DNA of 64,000 bases from Brienomyrus brachyistius (GCF_023856365.1 NC_064551.1:15633527-15697526); one strand, 5' to 3'; shown: positions 11,645 to 24,979, counted from the first letter of the stretch. The notes: generated by a model not told the origin, from the letters alone. Program-made: numbers and translations.

Positions 11645-13589
11645 ATCCTTCTTGAATACAATATGACTAAAGGTTACAATGGAGGCTGAATTCCAAAAAG
11701 GGAATCAGAAGCTATTGAGCAGCTTCTTGGTATTCACTCTACATTTTAAGTCACCTCTATAATTTGCTGTGAACAAAATATATCCAGTCAGCAGTAATGC
11801 ACACACATAATCATATTTCACACATTTAAAAAATGCATAGATTAAAAACCTGAAAGTTGCCAGATAAAATCTCTAGAGAGGTCCTGCTATGTTACCCTTC
11901 AGTAAGACATTTAGTCTACACTGTTGCAGTATAAAACTGCCAAGAAAAATCTATTGTTAACGAGGATAATTTTTGCAAATTTAAAGTACATTTCATGCTA
12001 TAATAGCTTAATATTTTGAGTCATTATGAAAGAAGCACCTCTGTGTCTGGAGTTTAGACATTCCCCTGTGCTTTAGATTCAACCCACAGTCCAAACAAAC
12101 CAGGCTCAGGCGATTCTAATCTATGCTGGCCAGTGTGAATTAGGCTCAGTTGCCAGGTACCATTCCCAAGCACAACTGCCCCCCCTTCCCCACTCCCCTG
12201 CCGGTCTGCGATCACATTATGCTTAACGTTCCAGGCCCAAACTCACTTTTGTCATCACCATGCGACTCTTTGTGTTGAAGTAAAACATAGGAAGCAAAGC
12301 GCTTTCACACAGCATAATGGAGTTCATGATTAATGTCCTTATTTTGTGGCTTATTTGAAGTCATTTTGGCTGCGATGAGCCCTCTTACAGATTTACTGAG
12401 TATGCAACTCAGCAATATTCATTTAATTGTGCTGCATATATAAGAAAATCTTTACAGAGGCAGCTGACGTTAAGGGAGGAATTTACAGCATCTGTGTGTT
12501 GCATCGGGCTGTTCGTGGATTCTCTCGTCAGCCCAGATTTCCAGCAAACACTGAACCTCTGCTGTAGACCAAAGTGACCCCTTTGTCACCATGTTTGTTA
12601 AATAGCCAATTGCATCACTGACATCATGTCTGAGTTCTGGTTTCGGGCACGGTTAACGATCGCAGTACATTGAAGAGGTGGCCCCTGCACAGTATGTAGC
12701 AAATGCATTGGTCAACCAAACTGTACTTTGGGGGTCAATCATGCTTGGGCATAGTACAGGTACCCAAGTGTGAGAACACCCTTCTTGTGAGAATACTATG
12801 TGTTTGAGTCCTACATTGGACCAGTGTCTAATTCAAAAGTTTTTCTGTACCAATCCTGGACTTCATGGGCAGTATTAGAATGGGTAAGAGCATCGATTAT
12901 TGAATCTCATGTCAGACATCACTGACTATTCGTTACTGTCAGATATGAGACCACTGCCTGTCTCCTATATAAACGCGTCACGAGTCATGTGTCGCTTTCT
13001 AATCTCTTTGCAATTTCTCTCGTCTGTCTTGACAAATGTCTCCCAGTTGTCGCATCTCTTGCCTCATTTACTTTCTTCACGACATTCCCCCCTTTTTTTT
13101 TTGCATTTCAGGAATACAATTCAGTTTTATTATGTATCACATCCCTAGGATTTGAAGGTAATGCGAAAAACTGTTTTCCTTTCAACTCGACTGATTAATG
13201 TTTATACTTTTAAAAGGATGTAATTCACAGGCAAAATCAAAGTGAGTGTTGGGGCCATTCCCAGAAACACTGTGAGAAAAGATTAAATGATCACTGACAT
13301 CTATTGCAGCTGTCCCTGGTATTTGGAGGAAAGTTTCATTTGTAATGAGACAATCGGTTTGAATAAAAATGCCATTCAAGCAAGAAAATATGAAATGGAT
13401 TTTGCCTCAAAGTTTAGTCTAGTTTAAAAAGTACTTTCCCTGTTCAAAGAGGCAGCGTTCTTATAAAATGTTCTCATGCGGCCTCAGATGCGTCTGATTC
13501 CCATTCGTGGCTGTTTATGGTGAAAATGCAAAGACGAACAATCATCCTTTTAGAAGAAACTGGAGTATCTAAGCTGCCCCTATCATGGG
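11645..13589. other. Unique non-coding DNA
   Basis: No repeat family, RNA gene or exon could be supported. Confidence 0.5.
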
Positions 13590-13660
13590 AATGCGTGTCC
13601 TGGTAATGGACTGGTGACCTCTTTTGTGTATCCCGTGCTTCATAGGATAGGGTTCAAATA
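13590..13660 (+). repeat. Possible decayed SINE tail
   Basis: The blocks 'gtgtcctggtaatggactgg' and 'cccgtgcttcataggatag' resemble the tail of fish SINEs, where 'tgtgatggactgg' is followed by 'tgcttc' and 'ggataggc'. It is strongly diverged, so the call is tentative. Confidence 0.35.
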
Positions 13661-13747
13661 GCAAAGTAAGATGGGCGTATATTTACATGCACATACATTC
13701 ATCTTCAAACAAACAGTATTTATACACCCTTGACTCGTTATTTCTAT

Positions 13748-13780
13748 CCTTAGAACATTTTTGCACAAGTAAAACTCCCA
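13748..13780. repeat. Isolated terminus of the CCAAT-rich MITE
   Basis: These 33 bases match the right terminus of the MITE at 54971-55221 with few differences ('agaacattttt', then 'caagtaaaactccca'), ending at the element's exact last base. The rest of the MITE is absent. The Gypsy remnant follows a short distance to the right. Confidence 0.7.
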
Positions 13781-13839
13781 TTCAGCAGGCCCTGGACAGG
13801 ACCAACAGTCCTCTTGAAGGACAGAAGCTGGTAGTTTTC

Positions 13840-14741
13840 TGTGGACTATCACTGCCTAGACTCCTACCTGGAACCACCAGTGATGCTTTCAATACCATTA
13901 CTGGGTCAGTTTGGTTCCGATCCTTTGACCTGGCTGTAGATGTTTGCAGATGGTTTTTATTCCAGAGGCCCAGGAGGAGACATTAACCTTAGGACCGGGT
14001 CTATGGCAGCTCCTGGTGATGCTATTCGGGCTGTACAATGCTCCTGCAACCTTTTAGCAGATGATGGAGCAGGTGCTCACTAGTATAACACTACTGCTGC
14101 GCGGCTATGACTTTAGCAGCGTTTTGACTAATCTGAAGCTGAATGCTGCTAAGTGGAGCCTCCTCTAATCCTCCTCAAGCTCTAGGAGCATGTGGTATTA
14201 TAACAGATCCTAACGACGTTGCCACGGTATGCAACTAGCTAAAACTGTGGATCGAAGCATTTGGGGAACTATCAGACATAGATATCAGCAGAAACCTCAG
14301 ATTGAAATATTTACAGGACACAACAGTTGGAGCAACATCTACAGCAGCAACATCTAGAGGCAGCCCGGGCCCTCAGCATGGAGCATCTTAGCAGTGCTGG
14401 GACTCACCAGAAGCACCTAAAACATATTTTTTCAGTGTTGCGGATGTGTCTGCCTCTTCAGTCTGCAGTGCAAAAACTTATTGAATCTTGGATGGGACCT
14501 TGGGCTGTGATGAGCCAACTGGGTTTGCACTGAATTAAGGTGGCAAACGATGGTGATGCAACAGGACCAGTTGGCATTGTACAAGCCCTAGGATCTGACC
14601 ATTACAATGCTTAACCTGGGGATTGACCTTTGTACCCAGTTGACACTGAGGATAAGCAAGAGCACTGGTGAGCAAAGGAGAGGCCTCCAGAGAAGTCACC
14701 AGCTACTACCAAAGAACTTGCGGGACTTTGTGGTGGACTAG
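13840..14741 (+). pseudogene. Ty3/Gypsy LTR retrotransposon pol remnant
   Basis: This is a broken pol gene of a Ty3/Gypsy-type retrotransposon. The order of reverse-transcriptase motifs is visible across shifting frames. A 'PLPR'-like block near 13850 is followed by a block of the 'W-F-x-x-x-D-L-A' type near 13905-13935. The FGLYNAPATF core is encoded at 14025-14054 with a stop straight after it, and the LKLNAAKWSLL block starts at 14133. A 'GI-TDP'-type block follows near 14190-14215. Much of RNase H and integrase is missing or unrecognisable. The last codons, from 14703 to the TAG at 14739-14741, resemble the end of a Gypsy polyprotein, with a basic stretch followed by 'DFVVD'. Frameshifts and stops make it non-functional. 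Confidence 0.8.
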
Positions 14742-14760
14742 GGACTGTGAGGTAGAGAAT

Positions 14761-14907
14761 TGTTCAGGGACTTTGGGATGTCATGATGGCTGACCCTTGG
14801 ATAGGATGCTATGTAAGAAGAGTGACATCATGCCAACATTAAACTGTCCAAACAGAGACATCTAGTTGAGTTTTATTATGCTTTGCATCCTTCCCCCATG
14901 CGACTCA
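14761..14907 (+). mobile_element. Probable 3' LTR of the Gypsy remnant
   Basis: Immediately after the pol stop there is a short purine-rich stretch (14748-14760) that fits a polypurine tract, and then TG, the usual first bases of an LTR. 'attaaa' near 14840 could serve as a polyadenylation signal. The right end is set at the CA at 14906-14907, which is a guess. No partner 5' LTR is present in the window. Confidence 0.4.
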
Positions 14908-17855
14908 ATTTAGTCGCAATTTATTTGTATTTAATTTCTACTTGCTTGTGATTTTTTTTGTCCATACACAGCTGCACACTTCCCCCATTACTCATTCCTA
15001 GCATGATCGCTTCAGAAGTGACTAGTCATGTTAACATAAAAGCATTATCCACACACAGTCTGAGTCTCAGTCTCATGCTTTGCTTGCTAGCATCATAATA
15101 TAAAAATTACAGAATCACCTATAGTTTAGAGTATAGAGTTGATCTCCATCACTCAGGTACATAGAGCATAAATAGCAGACAACAGCAAAGAAACAAAACC
15201 ATTAAATAATAATATAATTACAGCTGAAATGCCATGCTTACATAATAGCATGTCACCCCGCTAGTTCTTTACTCAGCTATGGACACTCACTTTCCCTATA
15301 TGCATTAGCATGCCATGAGCTATTTCGTCATCACATCTATCACTATAAATATTTTTAGCGGCTATTTTCAGTCGGCTCGCAAGTGTATCTCTGAAGTGTC
15401 CCAGGAAGCAGGACTGATCTCTGATGTGATGAGATGGCATGTGACAGCCAGTCATCGTTCACCCAGAACTCACCTCTCCTGAGCATTTAGTCGAGGAAAG
15501 ACTACAGTTCAGGTCATCTTACTTTGGAAATGTAACACTGGATCGCACTCAAAAATAGGAATCCTCCCCTATAAATGCAGAGATACACACTCAAAAACCT
15601 CTGTGAAACTAAGCTAGGCGCTACCCATTCCAAGACGTCCTTGAAGCATATATGTGGTTATTTGCATAACAAAATTAAATGAAAACCTATTAAATCCATT
15701 CTTAAAAAGTTGCTTAGGATCTTAATATGCCATGACATTGCACTTTCCTATATTCGCTTATGGACTTATTATTGCTTAAATTATATCATGATCACCATAT
15801 TTACAATGGAAAATATTAAACTAAAGGCTAAAACGGCATATGGCATGCTCCTCCCCCGAGCATCCTCATATTGGAAAAAAATAATCGTAAATTACCATAT
15901 TGGGTAACGGCACTGAGCACCGCTTACGGAACCAGCGTGAAGGTTCATGCGACTGCTCCTTCAGAGATAATTCACCCTGTACGGCTCACTCCTGCTGATA
16001 TTAATCAGAGCATGATAGCAGGATACACAAGAGGTCCACGCTTCGCTGAGCAAGTGCTGATGCAGAGGTGAGATATAATTATATCGCTGCTCCATATTGC
16101 CTCCTGTCCGCTATAAACGTCACAAAAGGAAATAGTGAGGTCTTCGTAAGTGACATCGAGCTGGCTGCTCTTCCTTGCGTCTGCCTTGCGTTCCAGAGGG
16201 GCACCTGAAAGCAGCCTTAGATGACTACCTGTTTATCTACTAGTGACCTTGACCCACTTGGCTGAAAAGCACGTTGCATGGTTTCCCAGTGAATTCTGGG
16301 TAAAAACACTTACTGGGGATGAGTAAGTGAAAAACCAAACATTTGTATTGCTCACTGAAACGAGTAACGGGTGGACTGAATCAACACAAGACTCCCAGTC
16401 ACCTGAGTCTCCCGACACAGCCATGCCCCCGTCTGACTCAGACTTAATGAACACATGATTCTTACTGCTCTGTAGGATCCCAGCCAGCATGTAAGGAGTT
16501 CAAGTATCAGTGCTGACAAACCTGGAATATACTGTAGTTTTTTTAAGAGCTCAAGAGTGATACGCTTGACATCACATGAATCACTTCGTAATGTTAATTC
16601 TGTAAGATGATGCAGTGTGGGAGTGAAATGTTTCAAAAATATATAAATATTATAAAGAGACGCTGTTGGAAATGAAGCAAACTGTATCCTGGGTTGAGAC
16701 ATTGTCATCACATTGGATCTGATGTCTGGTTTGTTACCGGCAATCGATAATACTTGTTTTAATCTTACTTATGCTATCAGTGCTGTCTTTTGCCATTGGT
16801 TTTGGTAACTGCTCTATGTCTCGCTGTCATCTTGACCGTGTAATTGGTCAACGGTTCAGAAGATGCCTGCAGAAGCAGTTATGGAGGCGCTGTTGTATAA
16901 GCCTGGCAGAGGAGGGAATCACTGTATTGTGACAGGAACCTTGACTCATTTTTGGTGATTCAGCTATAACAAGCAATACAAAGGCACCTTTAGATTAACA
17001 GACTCTTCCCTTAGCCACTGCACCATCTACTGAATAACATTAGGTTTCGGGTTATGCTCCAAAGATCCAGAGTTCCATCAACACATGAATTAACACGTTA
17101 ACACATCGCTTTATTCCGCTGCCACGCACATGTTCGGATAAATGATTGGCATTAACTCCACCATATGTGACTGAGGGGTATTAGGCACACCAAGCAATGC
17201 CAGAAGCTTCTGTGCCAGTAGTCCATGTAACAGCAGACGTCTGGTCCGAAGATTGCCGAGATTGCTGGGTCGATGCCAAGAGTCTGATGAGCATCACAGA
17301 CCGGGGAAGCCTTTCAGAGCAGCTCTCGGAAATTCAGGAACACCAGCCCCACCCCCTCCAGAGAGAGTAGGATTCCTATGGGCTTCCCATGTCCAGGTGA
17401 CTCACGTCTCCTCCTGTAGCTCCTCCTTGCTGTCTTAAATACCCAACTCTCAGCACGGAGCTCGTGCGACATGCCAAAGGAGCCCCAAACAGAGCACCGA
17501 ATGAAAAATGAAACTTGTCAGCTGGTCCAATTATTTCTATCTAGCGTCTCTTCCTCGCCCCACAGAGTAGCGCAAAGGGACGACTTTGGGCTGTCAGATG
17601 CAAACTGTGGGCAGACACTACAGATCAGGCAGCACCTTCTGAAGCCGAACTTTTTTTCAATGCACTCGCATGTGCTGCAAAAATGTGTGGGAATTAATAG
17701 CATAAATGACTTATTAAAAATAAAATTCTTGAAGAAATGTTCACAGGTTATGCCGGACTTCATTCTTCGATGGAAAAAAAAGATTAAATTCAATTGCTTA
17801 TTTTGACAGAGGTTGAAGTTTTGAGCTTCTCCTGAGATGAAAAAGGCACCCCGTG
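14908..17855. other. Non-coding DNA
   Basis: No RNA gene, exon or repeat family could be supported in this 3-kb stretch. The longest frames (119 codons on the minus strand near 16352-16711) show no domain. Confidence 0.5.
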
Positions 17856-17856
17856 G

Positions 17857-17979
17857 ACAGGACGCCTCTCTCTCACGGGACACCCCAGTGTCATGGGGCA
17901 CGCCCTTACACAGGACGCCTCTCTCTCATGGGGCACGCCCTTACACAGGACGCCTCTCTCTCATGGGGCACGCCCCTGG
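17857..17979. repeat. 35-bp minisatellite, about three units
   Basis: The unit starts 'acaggacgcctctctctca' and ends with 'ggcacgccc' and a short variable tail. Units at 17910-17944 and 17945-17979 are 35 bp and nearly identical. The first, at 17857-17909, is longer and carries an extra 18 bp. It is GC-rich compared with its surroundings. Confidence 0.9.
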
Positions 17980-17989
17980 ACGGGACAAG

Positions 17990-19654
17990 ACCCTAATGAA
18001 CTATATGTATTAGACCATGGGACGAAATTAGAGTAACGGTAAGATTTTTCACGAAATGGTCTAGGTTAGTTTTTTTAATTACCCATGTGGCTGATATGTA
18101 TGAAGGTGTGATGTCACAGTTTGAGTCTCTATACTACCTACAATCAATTCCTAAGCTTATTCTGTAATATAGAAGGCCCATGTTGGACTACTACCCCCCC
18201 GCTTATCATTTAGAGATGCTTAATTAAGTGTTTTGCAGTTCGCAGCTTAGACCACACAGTGTCACACAAAACCTATGGTCAAAGTGAGCTAAATTTCCCC
18301 ATAAATTGTTTTTTTTTTTTTAGATCTAGAAGCACGACATTCATGTGTATGTGTGAAGAGGATAATGAGGGAGAAGATGTCTGCTTTATGTGGGTCACAA
18401 GGCTGCATGTCCCACTTCTGCTCCGAGGGATCCAGTCCCAGCAAAACGAGTGCTTTTCATTGCTTTTGGTAAAAAATAGAACATAGCCCGTAGAAGGAGA
18501 AGAGGAGGAAAAAAAAGTCTGCCTGAGAAGTTATGCCAAGAAACAGTTTCTCTAACTTTCACAAGGTGACATTTAAAGTAGAATCAAATGTCTGTTTTAA
18601 AGTGCCTTTTTTCACTCCACGATCCAATTAAACAGGACATAAAAAAAATCCATATTTTCCATCTGTCTAAAAAAGTCTTCAATGTGCCAAATCTGAGGTC
18701 AGCACAATTTTAAGGCAATTTCCCAAGTGGCTCTATTAGCTTAATAAGAAGTGGTTTCTGATTTCTGATTTCATTCAGAAAGATGAACAAAAAGTGTACA
18801 GTCCATTGCAGTATAAAGATAGTATTTAATAATTGGGCTTGTCTTTTAAATCTCTAAAGTAATCATAAAATCTCATCCCCCAGTTGCCAGACAAACTGAA
18901 AATACTAAGCTTTGGATGTAACATAGCTTCTAAATCTAAAGCCATAATAATAGATCCTTGTAAACAAGCTTTAAAGCCTATTACTGCTCTTGAAATGATT
19001 CCAACACAGCTATTGCAGTTAAAAAAACTTTAGTGTCTACAGGCACATTGCTAGTGTGAGACGCAGGTGCAAGAGGTGCTAGCGCACATCACATAGGTAC
19101 AGATTTAACTAGAATGTGTACTTTCGAACGCCTGATTTTCACACGTATTCTGACACCTTTTCAGGAAAATCAGAGGATCCTTTTAGCAGGTTATAGGACC
19201 GGTTAAATATTTATGCATTACAAATATATATATATAAAAAAAATGTTTATTTTTGTTTGTTTGCATTAACTAAAGGAGGTTGCAATTGCAACTTTTTATT
19301 TTCAACAAAAAAATCTGTGAATAAAGAAACAGGATCTGGTTGGTTTGCCTACGCCTGGATCTGACGCTGATTATGCCTGTGAATGATGTGTCCATTATTG
19401 TCTGAGCAGTTCTGTACAAGAATTCCTGATTCACTTTAATAATTAAGAATGGAATTAATAATTTAATGATCATGGGGTAGAATGTGGGTAAAATAGTTAC
19501 CTCGTAATTTCTTGGTTGTACCCTGCTTTTGATACCTGCACCTGAAAGTAGAGATTTCATCTCCTTGTCATGTTTGTATCAGTTTCCGCCAACCACTCCA
19601 ATTTACTCGTACCCTCCCAGGACTTTTGGACCGGTGTCTCAAAGTTTCCTGGTG
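17990..19654. other. AT-rich non-coding DNA
   Basis: Nothing is supported except a short (TA)n run near 19226-19238. Confidence 0.5.
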
Positions 19655-19765
19655 AATATGTTTCCTGTGATGGACTGACGTCCTCATTCCCTGTGCTTCC
19701 TGGTATATTTCCCAGGCTCGCCACAATCCTACATGAGAAAACCGTTATGGGATATAGATGGCATG
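19655..19765 (+). repeat. SINE tail remnant
   Basis: 'cctgtgatggactgacgtcc', then 'tgcttcctgg', 'ccaggctcgccac' and 'ccgttatgg' follow the order of a fish SINE tail. The closing GGATGG-type repeat is degraded to 'atatagatggcat'. Confidence 0.5.
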
Positions 19766-20522
19766 TAATAATCGTCGGAAGAATGTTCTGGTAGGCAAGT
19801 CCAAATCACTGAAGTGCTGTCATCCACCGGACAGCCCATGTGATAGGTTACACACATTAGTGGGAATTATGCTCCAGTTTACTCAAACGCACTCCCACTG
19901 AGTGCCACGCCAATACATCACAGCTGCCTGTGTATCGATTTCCGTAACAGATGTGATTCCTCGGCCCTCCTCAGAGGGAGTGAGAAACTCCGGCCCAGTT
20001 GGAGGTCACTGCATGTTTTTCACAGGATGGTGAAGGTGCCAAGACAGGTGTATTGAAATGATGTCAGCTGTCAGCAGCTGCTTCTAGTCACTCTGAAGGC
20101 GACCTGTGAGTTTGCTCATAAGGATGCCTTGCTTTGTTGTGGTTTAGGAGTATTTTTGGCCATGTGATGCCAGCTGAGCTACAGAGAATAGACAGGAGGA
20201 TGCAACCGTCTCATTAAACACCAACAGTAAATCCCAGCGATTCCACAGCACTGTAAAAATCCATCCATCTTTCCATTGCTTACTCTAGTTTGGGACATGG
20301 GGACAACATTGAAAAGAATTGTAATAAATGTGTTTCATTATTACCACGTGGCCATGCATTTCTGTTCGGTTTTGTTCATTTTATACATTCAAAAACGTTT
20401 AATATCCATTTGGCATCCATCGTTGGCATCCTTTTGATATTGTCATCCATATGTACTCTTATACATGCAGCCACAATGTTAGGTTTCACATATAACAAAC
20501 AAAGGGGAATATGGTTAGAAAT

Positions 20523-20555
20523 GACAGCTCATCAACAGCTCATCAACAGCTCATC
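20523..20555. repeat. 11-bp triplicated repeat
   Basis: Three adjacent copies of 'cagctcatcaa', the last with one change. Confidence 0.85.
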
Positions 20556-20689
20556 ATCACATGCACAATGTTTTTTTGTTGTCTTTTTTACATTTTTTTT
20601 ATGCTCGAAATGGTTTTCTTTCAATTAATTTTGCATCACCATCCAGTACAATGATGGCAGTTCACAGTAGAGCACAAACTCACACTTTA

Positions 20690-20855
20690 TAGGCAGCCTA
20701 GTGATTCCATTTCACCTTCCAGAGTGAAACAGGGTACCTATTAGTGAACAGCGAGAACATGCTAACTGCATAGCTTCCAGTCAAGGGCAGGGATCAAACC
20801 TGCGGCGTGAAATCTATGAGGCCATAGTACTAACACCACCCTTCATCAATACTGC
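20690..20855 (-). repeat. Decayed V-SINE-like element, reversed
   Basis: 'agcgagaacatgctaactgc', then 'gggcagggatcaaacctg', then 'gaggccatagtactaacacc' follows the order of the reversed central domain, B-box region and A-box region of the family. Divergence is high. Confidence 0.5.
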
Positions 20856-22490
20856 AGGACGGAGACAGGAAATGCAGAGAGTTCAGGTTGTACTGGACCA
20901 TATCAAGCGGCGCTGTACGCCACTTCAACAAAGTGCTTTCAAATCTGCTGTCGTTGGAATGTTAACAAAAAGTCAATTTTCAGCGTTTTGTGATAAATGC
21001 ACCATACGTTGGAGATCCAAAGTGTGAGCCAGGCTTTTGCTTTGGGTTTTTGCCCGAAAAGTAATTTACACAAGAACACAGTGTACAAGTGAGGAGAATA
21101 TTTCACTTTATTACCTCATATCATGCACTGGCAACGTACTGAATTCCATTCTGGAGATTGCTATCCACAATCCGAAAGATAACTTTTAATTGTTATCTGC
21201 AGTTCAGGCCTCAGTCTCTAATGCACAGACCACAAGGGTCAAATAGGGACCTCAAGGGTCAGAGCTATTCTAAGGGATTATTGTGTAAGAACCCAGTTAA
21301 GCTAAACCTAGAACCTCTCCCGCTCAAGGATTGCGGAACCACAGCTTGAGCTGGAACAGCTTAGTCTTGGCAGAGATCTGCTCAGGACTGAGCAATGGGG
21401 AATGGGGGCACTAGGCTTAACTAGGCCACCCCTAGGCGGGGAGGATCATTACTTAATTGATTGATGACTCAATCCTCGTTACTCCACAATGGCAGGTTCA
21501 CACCGCCCACACTACCAGACCATAACACTGATATTCCATCTTTAGTGGCATTTTGATGTCTTCTTATCCTATAATTAATTATATCCATTGGAAACTAGTG
21601 TCAGTCATAGGCTAATTCTGAGCAGTCGCTGGCAAAGTTGTGGTGTTAGCTATCTGTTAAATGTTTATTGAATTGGAGCCCGGACCCTCCCAATGTCAAC
21701 AGCAGGGATCAAAGGTCAACAGTGCAAAGCACCATCCGGGGTCACAGGTCTTACGTGGCACTCAGAACGGAACATGCTCAAGTTGTCATTGCCACAATTT
21801 TGTGGTGCACATGTCTGGGGCAAGAAGTATCTGTGTATCTCTCTCAAACATGCTTTAATACTTTAATTCAGGGAATGCTTTAAATTCCATTCTGTTCTCA
21901 TTTTGTCTGCTTACGCATTCAAGGGTCACAGCGTGCTTCTCTTTCATTCCATCTTCCTTTCATTTTCCTTAGTACCACTTTATTATTAAACAAAACTACA
22001 GTTTTAGAAGATTCTCCTTCTGACATGTATGAATGAAGGATTTTATATGTGCTTGTATCTATCTACCTATCTGTCTGTCTGTCTAAAATTAAGTGTAAAA
22101 AGTGTTTAAAGGTGTCCATCGACTTAAGACCGGGTCATGCTCAATCTGGACCTCTGGATCTCAATCTTTATAGGGGAGAGGTCAAATACACACAATATAC
22201 ACTCTATAATCCGTTTGTTTTGGGTCCTGAAACAAGGTGTACATGTGGTAAAATAAGTCCACTAATGCCTGCTTTGGACATCTCTTGATAAATTGTATCA
22301 AGGCTCTTATGGGACCTCTGACATAAGCACGATCAGAGGTTACTCAATAGGACATAAGTCAATGGATTAATGTATTTGCTTAGAAACACAATTTAACCAT
22401 AGAATATGTGGGAGTAAATAGTAAGATAGTAATAGTAAGAATTAACAAGAATTTCTTGTGTTCTCCAAAGAGTCACTGACATCTTCTTCG
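20856..22490. other. Non-coding DNA
   Basis: No gene is supported. An imperfect TATC/TGTC tetranucleotide tract lies at about 22053-22084. Confidence 0.5.
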
Positions 22491-22532
22491 ATGGATGGAT
22501 GGATGGATGGATGGATGGATGGATAGATGGAT
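22491..22532. repeat. (GGAT)n microsatellite
   Basis: About ten GGAT units with one GATA interruption near the right end. Confidence 0.95.
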
Positions 22533-22842
22533 GAACACTCCTTCAGTTCCCAAATCTTTCCTTAGGGGACCTCAGCCATCCCCCGCATTTGTTAAACTTC
22601 ATCACAAGCTCATTTAATTAATTAACTTAATGAGTTTGTTGAGGCTGTTTACTCAAAGAATTTAATCTTTACTCAAACAAGGTGTGCTAGTGGTTGGGTT
22701 AACAAATACATGGGTGTATTGGCTGGTTCCCACGGTGACTTTAGCAGAGGTTTAGAAATGGCTAAGCTAACACACTCATCAACATAGTTTTACACCAACA
22801 TGAAAATCATTTGAACATAATTTTCATTGACTGCCTCTCATT

Positions 22843-22940
22843 ATGTGTCCTGTGGTGGACTAGTATCCCGTCCAAAATATACCCTGCCCCATGCTTAGGG
22901 ACAGGCTCCGGGCTAGTTGTATTGGATAAGTGGTTGTGTA
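22843..22940 (+). repeat. SINE tail fragment
   Basis: 'tgtcctgtggtggactagta', 'accctgccccatgctt', 'acaggctccgggct' and 'attggataagtggttgtg' follow the order of the SINE 3' tail. The final tetranucleotide repeat is missing, and no target duplication was seen. Confidence 0.65.
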
Positions 22941-24067
22941 ATATACATCAATACCAAAATGAAATATCAAAGAACTTTTTTCCGATGAGGATGAAGTGGA
23001 GATAACAATCCCAACACAACATCAAAGGTCGGAAATGAAAGCAGGGCTACTGTTCATAATTACTGTCCTAGATGAATGCAGATTGAAGACACTCACGTCT
23101 CTCAGCAATGAGTGTATGTTTGAAATTATTTTCATGCTCATTAATCTGTCCACTAACCACTCATGGCTGTCCTTGAAAAGAACACTTGTCGCCATGACAG
23201 AAAGGCTTCACCACAATCGCTCTGGGCGACTTTGTCTTTGTTGGCATTCGACTGATGTTCCACCCTAAATCATGCCGGCAAATCATACCGCAGCAGATCT
23301 GCTTCGACCGCAGGCCACTTTTAGCCGGTACTGCCCACAAACTCACCACTTGCCAAGGCTGGATTTAAGGATGATTCATCTGGCCATGTCCTTTTTTAAG
23401 CACTACTTAGTAGAACATGACATCTTTCACAAAAGGTCTTTTTTAGCTGCAATAACAGATTTACGCGCTGCGAACCAAGCATACCATCCATGTCTGTAAA
23501 GTTTCTAACAGCTCCCTTGCCCTGGTTTGACATTTGCAGTCAATTAATTTTGCTTGCAGTTGCTTGTCTGTTCTGCTTTGCATCTGAAACTATTGCCTGG
23601 ACGTTATTGTCGAGGAATATTTGCCCGATACGAGCCCCTATCGTATGACGTCTTTTCTCAGACTGAAATGGTGACATTATTTTAGTTACAGCTCCTCATA
23701 TAACCAGTTCAGTCCTGCTCAATAAGTCTCTCACCAAATGTGAACTGTTTGTAGGCCGTTTGCCAGCATGACGTGAACAAAAGATGAATCCGCCGACTTT
23801 AACTGCTTCATTCAAATCTACCTTAAAAATGGACAAATGTGCAGCCCATTTAAGAGGCTTTGTGTGCCACTGACAATGTCAGTCCTTTAACCTGAATTCC
23901 TTTCGCATGATAAATAAGTGTTAAACCCAAATTTGTCAAAAGATACTGTGTTATATGGCAATCCTATTATTCATGGAACTGGAACTTGCCGTGGATAAAA
24001 ATAAAAGGATTTTGCATGCATCAAGGGTGATTTTTAGGTCATTCATGGCCACCATTAAATGGCTAAG
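22941..24067. other. Non-coding DNA
   Basis: No feature was recognised. Short opposing frames at 23161-23499 overlap one another. Confidence 0.45.
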
Positions 24068-24190
24068 GGCAGCATGGTGATTAAGAACATGGTGTCAGAG
24101 CCAGAATGTTGCTCTGGTCCCAGGAGATGATCTTCTCTATTTGCCCTTGAGCAAGGTACTTAACCTGAGTTACTCTGGTGAAGTGTACAG
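24068..24190 (+). repeat. tRNA-derived SINE of a second family, decayed
   Basis: It begins 'gggcagcatggtgattaaga' and continues 'gtcagagccagaatgttgct', 'tgcccttgagcaaggtactt', 'aacctgagttactctggtg'. I recognise this order as a dispersed tRNA-derived repeat of fish. The A-box-like part is near 24072-24085, and the B-box part is eroded. Sequence related to its tail ('atgtacaggtga') recurs at about 24227 and 24489. Confidence 0.5.
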
Positions 24191-24239
24191 GAGTGTAAAT
24201 GAGTAGTATCTTAAGTTTGTCTGGTGAAATGTACAGGTG

Positions 24240-24794
24240 AAAGGATGAGTGATTTTTTTTTTACATTGTGGGAACCATTCTTCAGGTCCCCACAAAGATC
24301 TGTAAATGCAATTGTTTGTTAAAAGATGGGGTGGAACTTATTGGGCGGCTCTGCTTGGTGACTCCCAGGGATGTGATCCCCTAGGGCATGGGCCCAAATG
24401 CCCATATGGTTGATCTGGTCCAGATTGCAAGGCGCCCTGGTAATACATTCAGGAGCATAAGTTGTATTGAAATGTGTCCTGTTAAAATGTACAGGTGAGT
24501 AGTATTGTAAGTTATATTACATTAAAAGGTCATCCAGGCATTTCAATGTTACATGAATGTGAGCCTTGAATGGATCTCAGTTTATGAGTAATTTAAATTA
24601 TGATGTTTCGGACACAATAGCAGGATAAATCTAGGGTCATATTCTGCCACCGCAACAGCTTTGGAGATGGTGTGGAATGAATACAGGATTTAGGGGTCAG
24701 AATTCCACTCTGTTGGCTGTAAATTTGACTGGATATTTGAATCGTGGTAAAAATCTGATTCCTTTCTTCGATATTGACAATATTTGAGCTTTAA
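24240..24794. other. Non-coding DNA with old repeat traces
   Basis: 'cattgtgggaaccattcttc' and 'aggtccccacaaagatctg' near 24266-24303 resemble the 'ggtccccataaagatat' repeat at 58370-58690. The remainder is unassigned. Confidence 0.35.
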
Positions 24795-24979
24795 TCACTT
24801 ATAGGGTAGAAGGAATACAGTAACAAGCAAAATAGTATTATGTACAAACAATGGATTAGCTGACTGACTAGTGTCTATTATTGCCTTATTGTGCTGTTTA
24901 TTGCTCATTCCTACCCATACAACTTGTTTCCCGTTTGCATAACTATATTTTTCTAACTCTTTTTCAATTGTATTTTTGG

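Noticed and set aside
11356..11661. Frame with repeated Ile-His-Pro-Ser
   Set aside because: It is a translation of the GATA/GGAT microsatellite.
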